From NCBI RefSeq assembly GCF_000194155.1, contig NZ_GL877880.1:496181-546156 (forward strand): DNA of 49,976 nt. The letters are read 5' to 3'. Below the pieces are notes generated by a model. That model was not told where the DNA came from, searched no databases, and saw nothing but the letters and a program-made list of their open reading frames with translations. Position 1 is the first letter of the stretch; every line of letters starts with the position of its first letter. This document shows positions 41,084 through 48,926 of this stretch, piece by piece. The position numbers and the translations under genes were made by a program. The DNA is from Saccharopolyspora spinosa NRRL 18395 (lineage in GTDB: Bacteria; Actinomycetota; Actinomycetes; Mycobacteriales; Pseudonocardiaceae).

Positions 41084-41530
41084 GTGAAAACACTGATCGC
41101 GGCGGTTGCGGCAGGGTGCTGCACGCCCCGACCGCAGCCGCAGCCGAACCCGCGCGACTCGCGCTCCCGGAACCGACCGGCCCGGATGCGGTCGGGGATT
41201 ACCGCGCTGCACCTGGTCGACCACGACCGCCCCGACACGTGGGTGCCGCACGCGGACCGCGAGCTGATGGTGTCGCTGTTCTACCCGACCGAGGACCGCG
41301 ACGGGCCGCGCACCAAGTACGTCACGCCCGAGGAATCGCGGCTGATCCTGGAGAGCCTGCGGGTGAAACGGTGTTCCCGGCGAGATCCTCAGCACGACCC
41401 ACACACGAGCGGTGGTGGATGTGTAGCCGCCGGACCGGAAACTGCCGCTGGTGCTCTCGCCCGGACTCAGCTTCCCGCGCTCGTCGCTGACCGGGCTGGC
41501 CGAGGACCTCGCCAGCTGCGGTTGCGCCGC
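41084..41530 (+). pseudogene. Secreted alpha/beta-hydrolase (PAF acetylhydrolase/lipase-like), decayed and truncated
   Basis: Three frames share the homology: VKTLIAAVAAG (signal peptide), then LHAPTAAAAEPARLALPEPT, then ITALHLVDHDRPDTWVPHAD with RELMVSLFYPTEDRDGPRTK. The third frame reads GEILSTTHTRAVVDV, an in-frame stop, and KLPLVLSPGLSFPRSSLTGL with AEDLASCG. The order and spacing match secreted actinomycete lipases/esterases that begin with this 'VSLFYPT' strand and 'SPG' oxyanion region. The sequence stops before the nucleophile Gly-X-Ser-X-Gly. At least three frameshifts, one stop and the missing catalytic half show it is dead. Confidence 0.7.
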
Positions 41531-42081
41531 AGCCAGCCGGCCAGGCCGATCAGCAGCAAGGCGGAAAACGGAGCGATCAGTTTCTTCAGTTTTCTCCTCG
41601 GATCAAAGGGGTACGAACTGATCGCATGCTGCCAGCCGCCGACAATCGGAACAACAAGATCAACGAACTGATCCGGAATTAATTTCGACTGAACCGGAGA
41701 TCATTTTTTCCGGGCGAATTCGGTGACCGCCGCATATCGCACCGGATGCGTATTGACGACGGTTCGAGACCCGCTTCGCGGCACCAACAACCCCGGCACC
41801 CACACCAGACTGAACGAAGCGAACGGACCGTTCGTGCCGCCTAACGACGCGAACAGGCCGTTCGCTTCACATCGGTTGGCGAGGCGGAACGAGACCGCGC
41901 CCGTTGGGATCGCCACCGAAACCTCTAGGCAGAACGGGTTCTACAGCGGCCTCTGCAGCACCCAACGGGCTCACGGACTTCTACCTGCGGTTCTAATCAA
42001 CTTCCCCGGCCTATTGCCAGAACCTCTAAGCAGGCCCCCGGCTCAGCTGGGGTCGGTGACTCGGGCCAGGAAGTAGAGGGC
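41531..42081. other. Low-GC accessory gap with a family-2 repeat
   Basis: G+C falls noticeably at 41560-41720, abruptly after the hydrolase relic. On the minus strand this part reads PDQFVDLVVPIVGGWQHAIS then YPFDPRRKLKK and LIAPFSALLLIGLAGWLRRN, a possible C-terminal stalk, transmembrane helix and basic tail with no start. I treat it as a possible relic, not a gene. The rest shows no gene, and the family-2 hairpin sits at 41816-41868. Confidence 0.35.
41816..41868. repeat. Family-2 hairpin repeat, copy 2
   Basis: GAAGCGAACGG at 41816-41826 pairs with 41858-41868, and inner GAACGGACCGTTC and GAACAGGCCGTTC blocks are nested. It has the same architecture as copies at 36.9 and 48.9 kb, with GAAGCG replacing GGAGCG. 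It is again between converging reading frames. Confidence 0.8.
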
Positions 42082-42573
42082 TCAAGAGGGCTCCCGTGGT
42101 CTGGTGGCGCACCAGGAATAGGAACCGCAGAGACTAAGCCTCGCTGGAGAGTCGCAATTGGACAGATTTCGGGCGGAAGCAACGAGGTTCTCCAACCAGG
42201 TATCCGGCGGCAACTCCCCGTTGGGATCCAGATGCGGCGGCACCTCCGACAACTGCAACTGATCCGGCGTCCCCTGGGCCAGCGGGCCCCACAAGTCCTC
42301 CGGCCGCGTGGCGCTATCCGGCCTTTCCCCTTGCGCGTACTCGCCCTTCACATACCAGGCCTCGGTGCCCTCGTCGACCAACACCGTTGGACGCATCATT
42401 TGGGTTGTTCTCCACGCCGTTTTCCACCTCTTCACCACCAGCGCATGGTCCACCACACCCCACCAGTCCAGCATCCGCACGAACGCCACGACATTGGCAC
42501 CATCAACACCATCGACCACTCCCGGTGACACAAGACGACGAACACGCGACAGTTGAATCCGCGAGGTCACCAA
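42082..42573 (-). CDS. Hypothetical protein, possibly with a displaced C-terminus
   Basis: 163 codons. I do not recognise the family. Residues 1-130 look like a genuine globular protein: NVVAFVRMLDWWGVVDHALV, RPTVLVDEGTEAWYVKGEYA, LWGPLAQGTPDQLQLSEVPP and LPPDTWLENLVASARNLSN. The final 30 residues (CDSPARLSLCGSYSWCATRP) are Cys- and Arg-rich with poor codon bias, suggesting that the original end was lost. GTG 42573 has no ribosome site, and GTG or ATG codons further in could be used. No signal peptide or membrane helix. It is in a region rich in decayed genes, so function is doubtful. Confidence 0.45.
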   Translation of the reverse strand: MVTSRIQLSRVRRLVSPGVVDGVDGANVVAFVRMLDWWGVVDHALVVKRWKTAWRTTQMMRPTVLVDEGTEAWYVKGEYAQGERPDSATRPEDLWGPLAQGTPDQLQLSEVPPHLDPNGELPPDTWLENLVASARNLSNCDSPARLSLCGSYSWCATRPREPS

Positions 42574-42641
42574 TTAGGTGCGCACCCGGGTGGAGCGTGC
42601 GCGACCGATGTAGGAGCGGTGGATGTGGTAACAGGATTCCT

Positions 42642-43262
42642 ATGAACGTGATGGCGATGGCCCGCCAGGAGCGGGCGGAGATGGCCGATTTCCTCCAGTC
42701 TTTGCGGCCTGAGCAGTGGGAGGAGCCCAGCCTGTGCTCGGGCTGGAACGTGCACGACGTGGTCGCGCACGTCGTGAGTTACGAGGAGCACGGCACAGCT
42801 GACCTGCTGAGACGATTCGCCAAGGCGCGATTCCGCCCGCACAGGTTGAATGATGTGGCGCTCGCGGAGTACCGGAGCCTGCAACCGCAGGAGCTGCTGG
42901 AGTTCCTGCGCGCGCACTTGGAGCCACGAGGCGCCACAGCCCGGTTCGGTGGAGGGGTGGGCTTGGTCGACTGCTTGATCCACCACCAGGACATCCGACG
43001 CCCGCTGGGCATGCCTCGAAGGGTGCCGGCGGAGCGCCTGCTGTACGCCCTGCGGTTCGCGGTCACCGCCCCACCTCTTCGCGGGTTCTGGCACGCACGC
43101 GGCGTGCGCATGGTCGCCACGGATGTGGACTGGGCCAGGGGCAAGGGCCCCGAGGCGCGCGGTGAGGCCGAAGCCGTTCTGCTGACGCTCGCCGGACGGG
43201 CCGGGGTGGCGCGAGAACTGACCGGCCCAGGAGCATCCATCCTCCAACGTCGCCTCGGTTGA
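42642..43262 (+). CDS. Maleylpyruvate-isomerase-like, mycothiol-dependent DinB-family protein (TIGR03083)
   Basis: 206 residues. The N-terminal MDMPI/DinB four-helix domain has VMAMARQERAEMADFLQSLR, the landmark SLCSGWNVHDVVAHVVSYE (metal-binding His in VxHV) and GVGLVDCLIHHQDIRRPLG with the second His pair (HHQDIRRP). The C-terminal part (residues 120-206) resembles the small MDMPI C-terminal domain, with GVRMVATDVDWARGKGPE and EAVLLTLAGRAGVARELTG. Family members use mycothiol as a cofactor for isomerase or transferase reactions; the substrate here is unknown. The start is ATG 42642 with AGGA about 5 bases upstream. The reading frame is intact, unlike its neighbours. Confidence 0.85.
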   Translation: MNVMAMARQERAEMADFLQSLRPEQWEEPSLCSGWNVHDVVAHVVSYEEHGTADLLRRFAKARFRPHRLNDVALAEYRSLQPQELLEFLRAHLEPRGATARFGGGVGLVDCLIHHQDIRRPLGMPRRVPAERLLYALRFAVTAPPLRGFWHARGVRMVATDVDWARGKGPEARGEAEAVLLTLAGRAGVARELTGPGASILQRRLG

Positions 43263-43326
43263 AAGCGGATCGCTGTACGGCCGGGAGTGCGGCCGGGACG
43301 TAATGATCGCCCCGGCTGGCGAGCGG

Positions 43327-43799
43327 TCACACCTTCCAGGACCAGGACCAGGACCAGGACCGGGTGCCGTAGGGGTACTCCATCCGGCTGCCGACGGGTG
43401 AAGGTGTCGTAGCGGATGATGCCGGACATCCCCGAGGTCTGCGCATGGCCGATCGTCTGGCTGACGGACTTGCCGCTGATCACGATGTCCGCAGCGATGC
43501 CGTAGGAGTGCTAGCTGTTGGGCGCGCCGCCGACGTTCCCGTTGTGCGCCTTGCTGCGGAAGCCCGAGTTGATCTGGATCGGGGCGTCGCCCGCCTTCTT
43601 CCGGATCGCCTCCAGCTTGTACATCAACCGCCGCACGTTCTCCTTCACCGTGGACTCGTCGAGGTTTACCACCGCCTAAGCCGGCGGCCGTCCTTGGAGT
43701 GGAACTCGGAGAAGCCGAAGTGGGGGATCGAACCGTCGGAGTCCTCAAGCGCGTTCAGCTTCTGCTGCGTGTCGCGCTGTGTTCTGTCAGTAACGAAAT
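43327..43799 (-). pseudogene. Peptidase M15A (D-Ala-D-Ala carboxypeptidase-like, phage-type), decayed
   Basis: Homology runs on the minus strand through three frames: HFGFSEFHSKDGRRL, then NLDESTVKENVRRLMYKLEA with IRKKAGDAPIQINSGFRSKA and HNGNVGGAPNS. A TAG follows where Gln is expected, then HSYGIAADIVISGK and SQTIGHAQTSGMSGIIRYD, and finally DSRMEYPYGTRSWSWSWSWK in the third frame. INSGFRS..HN..VGGA..S.H..G.A.DI is the M15A/M15_3 zinc-peptidase signature found in phage endolysins and some cell-wall enzymes. Two frameshifts and one nonsense codon make it inactive. The end carries a 6-base tandem repeat (CCAGGA), which encodes the Ser-Trp run. Confidence 0.75.
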
Positions 43800-43852
43800 T
43801 CGGGAAGGTGCGATCTGTTGCTTGATAGCAATTACGAAACAGGAGGGTGCTG

Positions 43853-44974
43853 GTGATCGCGGGCATCATCATGCTGGTCGGGATGGCAGCAACCGTCGCC
43901 ATGAGCATTATCTTGTGGCAGCAGAAAGCATCGGGACGCACCATCTGGCCCTGGTTAGTGGTCGGCTTGTTGACGATGTGCCTGTGGCCGATCTCGTTGT
44001 GGGTTGCGATCGGACTGTGGTGGTACTGGCGGGGTACACCCGTACCGCCTGCTGCGGGCCATTACCCGCAAGTCATTCCGGGGCAGGCACCACCGGTCCG
44101 TCGGGGAGCTCGGGGGCCCTTGATCTCCGTGGCGTGCGTGCTCGGGTCGCTGATCACGATCGTGGTGTTCAGCGCACTCCTCCCGCCAGCACCAGCGCAA
44201 ACGAACCAGGCGACGCCCGCCAACAGCACGGTGCCGTCTTTAACATCGCAACTGCCTCCATCGGCATCGCAGATCCCAAGCGTGCAGCTTCCGCCGGAAG
44301 CGGTCGTGCGCGGAGTTCTCGATGCTGACCGAGTCAGTGTCCAGATCGCGGGGCAAGCAGCTCAGCAAATTCGGATTGCCGGAGTTGACAGCCCGGCCAC
44401 GGGTGCTGACCCCGAATGCTGGGGCACGGAAGCGAAAAGCTTTACTGAGAAGACGCTTTTGGGACAGACCGTGCGTGTCGAGCTTGATACGGCGTGGCAA
44501 CCTGGTGCGCCGGATGAGCAAGCTGCGGCAATCTTCCTTTCTGGCGGAGTGAACTACTCGCGTCTCGCGTTGGAACAGGGCTTTGCCCGCTTGTCCGTGG
44601 ATGGGCCTGCCGAGCTGATCGACGAGCTCTCCCAGGCGGAAACGAACGCGCGGAATGCGCAGGTGGGGCTGTGGGGAGCCCCGTGTTTCGGGGCGCTTCG
44701 ACTGGCGCCGCCACCTCCACCGCCGGCACCCGAGCCGGTACCGCAACCGCAACCGCGGGCGGAGCCGCAACCGCAACCGCAACCGTGGGTGGAGCCGGAG
44801 CCGGAGCCGGAGCCGGAGCCTTCGCCGGACAGCGACAGTGGGCAGTCCCCGCTGGCCTCCTACCCGAACTGCAAGGCCGCGAAAGCTGCAGGTGCGGCAC
44901 CGCTGTATCGGGGTGATCCCGGTTATTCGTCGAAGCTGGACCGAGACGGCGACGGGGTCGCGTGCGAATCCTGA
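43853..44974 (+). CDS. Membrane-anchored thermonuclease-like (SNase) protein with excalibur domain
   Basis: 373 residues: two or three N-terminal helices (IAGIIMLVGMAATVAMSIIL, WPWLVVGLLTMCLWPISLWV, LISVACVLGSLITIVVFSAL), a Thr/Ser/Pro linker, an SNase-like domain at about 150-285, a Pro/Gln/Glu repeat spacer and a C-terminal excalibur calcium-binding domain (YPNCKAAKAAGAAPLYRGDP then DRDGDGVACE). The nuclease fold is recognisable from VVRGVLDADRVSVQIAG, QIRIAGVDSPATGADPECWG and VNYSRLALEQGFARL. However, the catalytic Glu of D(T/S)PE is Ala, and the DRYGR loop with the second catalytic Arg is replaced by GAPDEQAAA. Nuclease activity is therefore unlikely. AGGAGG lies 6 bases before GTG 43853; GTG 43847 lies right after that site and is too close. 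Confidence 0.82.
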   Translation: MIAGIIMLVGMAATVAMSIILWQQKASGRTIWPWLVVGLLTMCLWPISLWVAIGLWWYWRGTPVPPAAGHYPQVIPGQAPPVRRGARGPLISVACVLGSLITIVVFSALLPPAPAQTNQATPANSTVPSLTSQLPPSASQIPSVQLPPEAVVRGVLDADRVSVQIAGQAAQQIRIAGVDSPATGADPECWGTEAKSFTEKTLLGQTVRVELDTAWQPGAPDEQAAAIFLSGGVNYSRLALEQGFARLSVDGPAELIDELSQAETNARNAQVGLWGAPCFGALRLAPPPPPPAPEPVPQPQPRAEPQPQPQPWVEPEPEPEPEPSPDSDSGQSPLASYPNCKAAKAAGAAPLYRGDPGYSSKLDRDGDGVACES

Positions 44975-44981
44975 CCTGCAA

Positions 44982-45898
44982 CTAAGCGACGTCGAGGAGC
45001 CCGGCGAGGGTGGTGGCGGTTTTCTCCGTGTCTTCGCCGGGTTCGAGGGCGAGGTCGATCAGCCGCATTCGAGTGTCGATGCCGTGCCGGTGGAAACCGT
45101 CGGGCGGCAGCACGACGAACGTCGTCGCCGACGTCGAACGATCCGGGGGTCAGTGTCGCCGCGCAGCACGAGTTCGGGCAGGACCACCGGACGCCCTCCG
45201 GCGGTCCGGTCGGCGTTGGCGTGGGCCTGCAACACGTTCGGGTCGGCGACGTTGTAACCAGTATCGGCTTCCAGCAGGGGCCAGCCGCCGACGAGTGAGT
45301 CGCGATCCTCGGTGACCGCGATCGGCTTCGCCTGGCTCCCCACCGCCACCGGTGGCGAACGCGCGAGTGGCCATCGCGGAGGTGTCCGAAGGCCAGGTGT
45401 GGGAGACGATGTTGCCACCGTGCTCGAACACGTGCGCCGAGCCTTGCTCGCCGAGCAGCGGGTCGCCGAGCAGCGGGTCGCCGATGCGCAGCAATCGGCG
45501 CGGGCGACCGCGTTCGTCGAGGAGGCCGACGTCGAACCTGATGTCGGGGCGGCCGTCGATTTTGGCGAGGCTGCGCACGGCTTCGACGAGCTCGTGCCCG
45601 GCACAGGTCACATCCCGGTAGGCACCCGAACTGTTCGTGCCGGGTTCGATGCCGCTGTCGCCGCCAACGTGTTGCTGCGCGAGCGCGACCAGGCGGCGGG
45701 CGATCTCGGTCTGCTCGGCCGACCACCGCACCGACTGTCGGGCGACGTGGTCGGCCAGTGGGTTCCCCGGCAATGCCGGTAGGACTTTGCGGTGGTCGAA
45801 GTAGCTCCACTGTCGGCTTCAAGGGAATGGCGGTACTCCCGCGTCAACGTTCCCCACTCGCCCGGCGCGTACTTGTACCGGCCTTTCATGATCTCCAT
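44982..45898 (-). pseudogene. Phage minor-tail-like protein gene, frameshifted
   Basis: Minus-strand fragments in order: MKGRYKYAPGEWGTLTREYR (45889 on), WSYFDHRKVLPALPGNPLAD then RWSAEQTEIARRLVALAQQH, SSGAYRDVTCAGHELVEAVR, SLAKIDGRPDIRFDVGLLDE and HTWPSDTSAMATRAFA. In a second frame follow KPIAVTEDRDSLVGGWPLLE and GRPVVLPELVLRGD, and in a third GFHRHGIDTRMRLIDLALEP to the stop at 44982. At least three frameshifts are needed. The pattern (R...A..LV..AQ, YE....L..L..I.G..D.RF, then DD.LL.GWPLLE and P.L.L.GD) is that of minor tail proteins of actinophages, a judgement from memory. It lies next to a tRNA gene, a common phage attachment site. Confidence 0.5.
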
Positions 45899-46009
45899 CC
45901 TGGTGTCGGAGTGTCACCAGGCGAGCGTTCTGCGAGCGCTGTGCTCGCTCGGCTCAGTACTGACAAGATCGCCCCTGACCGGCGTTCGGGCAGGTCAAGG
46001 TCCATTCAG

Positions 46010-46094
46010 CGGAAGCGGGGGGATTCGAACCCCCGGTCGCTCTCACGACGCTCGCTTTCAAGGCGAGTGCATTCGGCCGCTCTGCCACGCTTCC
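46010..46094 (-). tRNA. tRNA-Ser (anticodon UGA)
   Basis: Read on the minus strand, GGAAGCG pairs with CGCTTCC (acceptor stem). The D arm GTGGCAGAGCGGCCGAAT, the anticodon stem CTCGC/GCGAG with loop CTTGAAA (anticodon TGA), a long variable arm (CGTCGTGAGAGCGAC region) and the T arm with GGTTCGAATCC are all present. The long variable arm and G discriminator fit serine. CCA is not encoded. It is close to phage-like relics on its 3' side. Confidence 0.97.
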
Positions 46095-46144
46095 CTGCCG
46101 CAGCGTAGCCAACCCGCGAAGATCTGCCTACAGCCGGTCCGGGG

Positions 46145-46621
46145 TCAGTCCAAGCCGCGCAGGCGGGTCGTCAGCCGCTCGAAAACTGCGCCCAACGCCT
46201 TCATCTCGTCGGGCTCCAGCAGGTCGATCATGTGCGCTCGTACGCCCGCGACGTGCGTAGGCGCTGCATTGCGCAGCTTCGCCAGCCCTTCGTCGGTGAG
46301 CACCGCGAGCACGCCTCGGCCGTCGCTGGGGCATTCGCCCCGGCTGACCAGCCCGGCCGTTTCCAGGCGGCGGATCTGGTGCGAGATCCGGCTCTTGGAG
46401 TGCGCGATCTGGTTGGCCAGCTCGCTCATCCGCATCCGCAGGTCGGGTTGCTCGGACAGACTGACCAGGATTTCGTAGTCCGCGATCGAGATTCCGTGGG
46501 CGAGCTGCAGTTCGCGGTTGAGCCGGTACTCCAGCAGCGCGCTGCCGACGATGTAAGCGCGCCAGGATGCCATTTCGCAGTTGCCCAGCCACTTGGTTCG
46601 CTGCTCGGTCGCCTCGGTCAC
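46145..46621 (-). CDS. MarR-family transcriptional regulator
   Basis: 158-residue winged-helix regulator: LEYRLNRELQLAHGISIADY (dimer helix), EILVSLSEQPDLRMRMSELA, the recognition helix NQIAHSKSRISHQIRRLETA, the wing RGECPSDGRGVLAVLTDEG and a C-terminal dimer helix. The SKSRISHQIRRLE helix is strongly conserved in actinomycete MarR proteins that start WR.Y. TAACCT at 46628-46633 ends 6 bases before GTG 46621 and no ribosome site is seen, so it is probably leaderless. It is divergent from another MarR gene with 97 bases between; the two may cross-regulate. Ligand unknown. Confidence 0.9.
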   Translation of the reverse strand: MTEATEQRTKWLGNCEMASWRAYIVGSALLEYRLNRELQLAHGISIADYEILVSLSEQPDLRMRMSELANQIAHSKSRISHQIRRLETAGLVSRGECPSDGRGVLAVLTDEGLAKLRNAAPTHVAGVRAHMIDLLEPDEMKALGAVFERLTTRLRGLD

Positions 46622-46681
46622 GCGGCCAGGTTACCGGCAGGCTGACGGTACTGGTGCAGGTTCGGACGTACGGAAAATAAT

Positions 46682-46712
46682 TTGCTTCCTAACCATTCAA
46701 TTCGAGTACGAT
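46682..46712 (+). promoter_or_regulatory. Promoter for the second MarR gene and ABC exporter
   Basis: TTGCTT at 46682-46687, 19 bases, then TACGAT at 46707-46712, which ends 6 bases before GTG 46719 (leaderless). The spacer is unusually AT-rich (AACCATTCAATTCG) and is the likely operator for one or both MarR proteins. Confidence 0.5.
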
Positions 46713-46718
46713 CGCGTC

Positions 46719-47192
46719 GTGCCCGGTTTCCTGGAACGAGACCCGCAGCGTATGCCGCTGAACTGGCTTGTTGGGCTGACCGGTCGGCGGTTGTCGCAGT
46801 ACTGGGAGCAAGCGGTGGCGCGGAGCACCGCCCTGAGCCAGACGGCGCTGCTGGCGCTCACCGCGATCGACGAACGGGAGGGCCGAACACACCGCGAGGT
46901 GGCCGAGAGCTGCTGGGTGCGCCCGGCGACGCTGACCCCGGTCATCGATGCCCTGGAGGCCGACGGGTTGCTGACCCGGCAGCGCGACACCGTCGACCGG
47001 CGCGTGGTCCGGCTGCGCATCACCTCGGTGGGGCGGGCGGCGCTGGGCGACGCGTGGCGGGGGGTTCGCGCGGAGTTCCGGCGGATCGACCCGGGCGCCA
47101 GTCCGGCCGAAGAGGCCCTGATCCGTAAGTACCTGCTCACGATCCTGAGCGGTCTGAACGAGAGAGAAGGCGGATGTGACCACAGCGGTTGA
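46719..47192 (+). CDS. MarR-family regulator of the adjacent ABC exporter
   Basis: 157 residues. Winged-helix blocks: LVGLTGRRLSQYWEQAVARS, LLALTAIDEREGRTHREVAE, the recognition helix VRPATLTPVIDALEADGLL and the wing TRQRDTVDRRVVRLRITSVG. The helix 'RPATLTPVID.LE..GL' is MarR-like. It starts at GTG 46719 directly behind a -10 box. Its 3' end overlaps the ABC ATPase start by 17 bases, so regulator and exporter are one transcript, the usual arrangement for MarR-controlled drug efflux. Confidence 0.85.
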   Translation: MPGFLERDPQRMPLNWLVGLTGRRLSQYWEQAVARSTALSQTALLALTAIDEREGRTHREVAESCWVRPATLTPVIDALEADGLLTRQRDTVDRRVVRLRITSVGRAALGDAWRGVRAEFRRIDPGASPAEEALIRKYLLTILSGLNEREGGCDHSG

Positions 47193-48159
47193 AGTGACCG
47201 AGCTGGTCAAGCGCTACCCGAAGGCCAAGAACAACGCGGTGGACGGGCTCAGCTTCGAGGTGCAAGCGGGGGAGATCTTCGGGCTGCTCGGCCCGAACGG
47301 CGCTGGCAAGACCACCACCGTCGGCATCCTGACCACCAGGGTTCTGCTGACCAGCGGAACCGCCCGCGTCGCGGGGGTCGACGTGGCGGCCGATCCGGTC
47401 GCGGCCCGCAGCAAGGTGGCGGTCGTTCCGCAGCGGGTCAACCTGGACCGCTCGCTGAACGCCCGCCAGAACCTCATTTGGCACGCCGCGTACCACGGCG
47501 TCGCCCGCAGCGAGCGGCAGCGGCTCGCCGATGAGCTACTCGACCGGATGGGCTTGGCGGAGAAGGCGAAAGCCCGCGTCGACGACCTCTCCGGCGGGCA
47601 GGCGCAGCGGCTGATGATCGCCCGCGCGCTGATCCACAAGCCCGAGGTGCTGTTCCTGGACGAGCCGTCCACCGGGCTCGACCCGCAGGCCCGCCTGTTC
47701 GTCCACGACCGCATCAACGACCTGCGATCCGAGGGCGTGACGGTCGTGCTCACCACCCACGACATGGACGAGGCGGAGAAGCTGTCCGACCGGGTCGGCG
47801 TCGTCGACCACGGCAGGCTGCTGACGCTGGACACCCCGGAGGCGCTGATCAGGTCGCTGCCGGGCCGCGGCACGGTGGACGCCACGCTGCGGACCAACGG
47901 CTACGACCCGGCCAGGGTCGCCGAGCTCTTATCTGATGTGGACGGTGTCCAGCGGGTCGAGCAGATCGGTACCAGCGCCAACCAGGCAGGGGAAGCCGAA
48001 CTGCGCCTGCGCCTGTACGTGGGCGAGGAGCCCGCCGCGCTGCTCGGCCCGGTCGCGCAAACGCTGCACGAGCAACGGGTTTCGGTCAGCGACCTTTCGC
48101 TGGGATCGGCGACGCTGGAAGACGTCTTCATCGACCTGACCGGGAGGGAACTGCGATGA
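47176..48159 (+). CDS. ABC transporter ATP-binding protein, DrrA/daunorubicin-resistance type
   Basis: 327 residues. Walker A LLGPNGAGKTTTVGILTT, Q-loop VAVVPQRVNLDRSLNARQNL, signature DDLSGGQAQRLMIARAL, Walker B PEVLFLDEPSTGLDPQ and H-loop VVLTTHDMDEAEKL. A C-terminal domain (about 235-327) ends SVSDLSLGSATLEDVFIDLT, the 'LEDVF..LTG' signature of DrrA-type drug or lipid exporters. It works with the permease encoded next, whose start overlaps by 4 bases. Substrate unknown; MarR control suggests efflux of a small toxic compound. Confidence 0.93.
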   Translation: MTTAVEVTELVKRYPKAKNNAVDGLSFEVQAGEIFGLLGPNGAGKTTTVGILTTRVLLTSGTARVAGVDVAADPVAARSKVAVVPQRVNLDRSLNARQNLIWHAAYHGVARSERQRLADELLDRMGLAEKAKARVDDLSGGQAQRLMIARALIHKPEVLFLDEPSTGLDPQARLFVHDRINDLRSEGVTVVLTTHDMDEAEKLSDRVGVVDHGRLLTLDTPEALIRSLPGRGTVDATLRTNGYDPARVAELLSDVDGVQRVEQIGTSANQAGEAELRLRLYVGEEPAALLGPVAQTLHEQRVSVSDLSLGSATLEDVFIDLTGRELR

Positions 48160-48926
48160 GTCCTGTCCGCGCATTCACCGCGGTGCTGGGCCGCGACGTG
48201 TTCGTGACCGGTCGGGAGCTCCCGAGCTTCCTAGCGCAGGTACTGGTGCAGCCGGTGGCGCTGTTGTTCATCTTCGGCAAGGTGCTCAGCGAGCTCGGCT
48301 ACGCCCAGCCCGGCTACGCGCAGATCCTGCTGCCGGGCATGATCGCACTCAACGCGTTCCTGGTGTCGCTGCAGAACACTTCTTTCCCGCTGGTGCTGGA
48401 CTTCTCGTTCTCCCGGGAGATCGAGGACCGGCTGCTGGCACCGCTGCCGATCAGCTGGGTGGCGGTGGAGAAGATGCTGTTCGGCGCGCTGCGGGGGCTG
48501 CTCGCGGCGGTGCTGGTGGTGCCGATCGGGATGGTGATGCTGGGGAACATCAACTGGAACCCCGGCGGCCTGGCGTTTGCGCTGCTGTGCATGGTCCTGG
48601 GCTCGCTGTCCGGTGCGGCGGTCGGCCTGACGGTCGGAGCGGCGGTGCCGCCGCGGCGCATCAACATCATGTTCGCGGTGATCCTGGCGCCGCTGATGTT
48701 CACCGGGGCGACCCAGTTCCCGTGGGCGCAGCTGGAACACCTCCGCTGGTTCCAGGTCCTCTGCGCGATCAACCCGCTGACCTACGTCAGCGAAGGCATG
48801 CGCGGGGCGCTCCTACCGGACGTTCCGCACATGCCGCCCTGGATCTGCGTCCTGGCCCTGCTGATCGCCACAGTGGTCTTCGGAGCCCTCGGCATCAAGT
48901 TCTTTCTCCGCCGAGCCCTCGACTGA
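48156..48926 (+). CDS. ABC-2 type permease, DrrB-like
   Basis: 256 residues, six hydrophobic segments: VLVQPVALLFIFGKVLSELG, YAQILLPGMIALNAFLVSLQ, the EIEDRLLAPLPISWVAVEK coupling segment, LLAAVLVVPIGMVMLGNI, VLGSLSGAAVGLTVGAAVPP, INIMFAVILAPLMFTGATQF and a last helix VLALLIATVVFGALGIKFFL. The E..DR..(A/T)P.... loop and the 'P..Y.(S/T)E.(M/L)R' segment (NPLTYVSEGMRGAL) define ABC-2/DrrB permeases. Overlap ATGA with the ATPase gene. The family-2 hairpin 20 bases after the stop is the likely terminator. Confidence 0.92.
   Translation: MSPVRAFTAVLGRDVFVTGRELPSFLAQVLVQPVALLFIFGKVLSELGYAQPGYAQILLPGMIALNAFLVSLQNTSFPLVLDFSFSREIEDRLLAPLPISWVAVEKMLFGALRGLLAAVLVVPIGMVMLGNINWNPGGLAFALLCMVLGSLSGAAVGLTVGAAVPPRRINIMFAVILAPLMFTGATQFPWAQLEHLRWFQVLCAINPLTYVSEGMRGALLPDVPHMPPWICVLALLIATVVFGALGIKFFLRRALD

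Noticed and set aside
41531..41700. Possible membrane-anchor C-terminus on the minus strand (LIAPFSALLLIGLAGWLRRN)
   Set aside because: Plausible peptide but with no start, no upstream domain, and continuous with the antisense of the hydrolase relic; kept only as a note in the gap entry.
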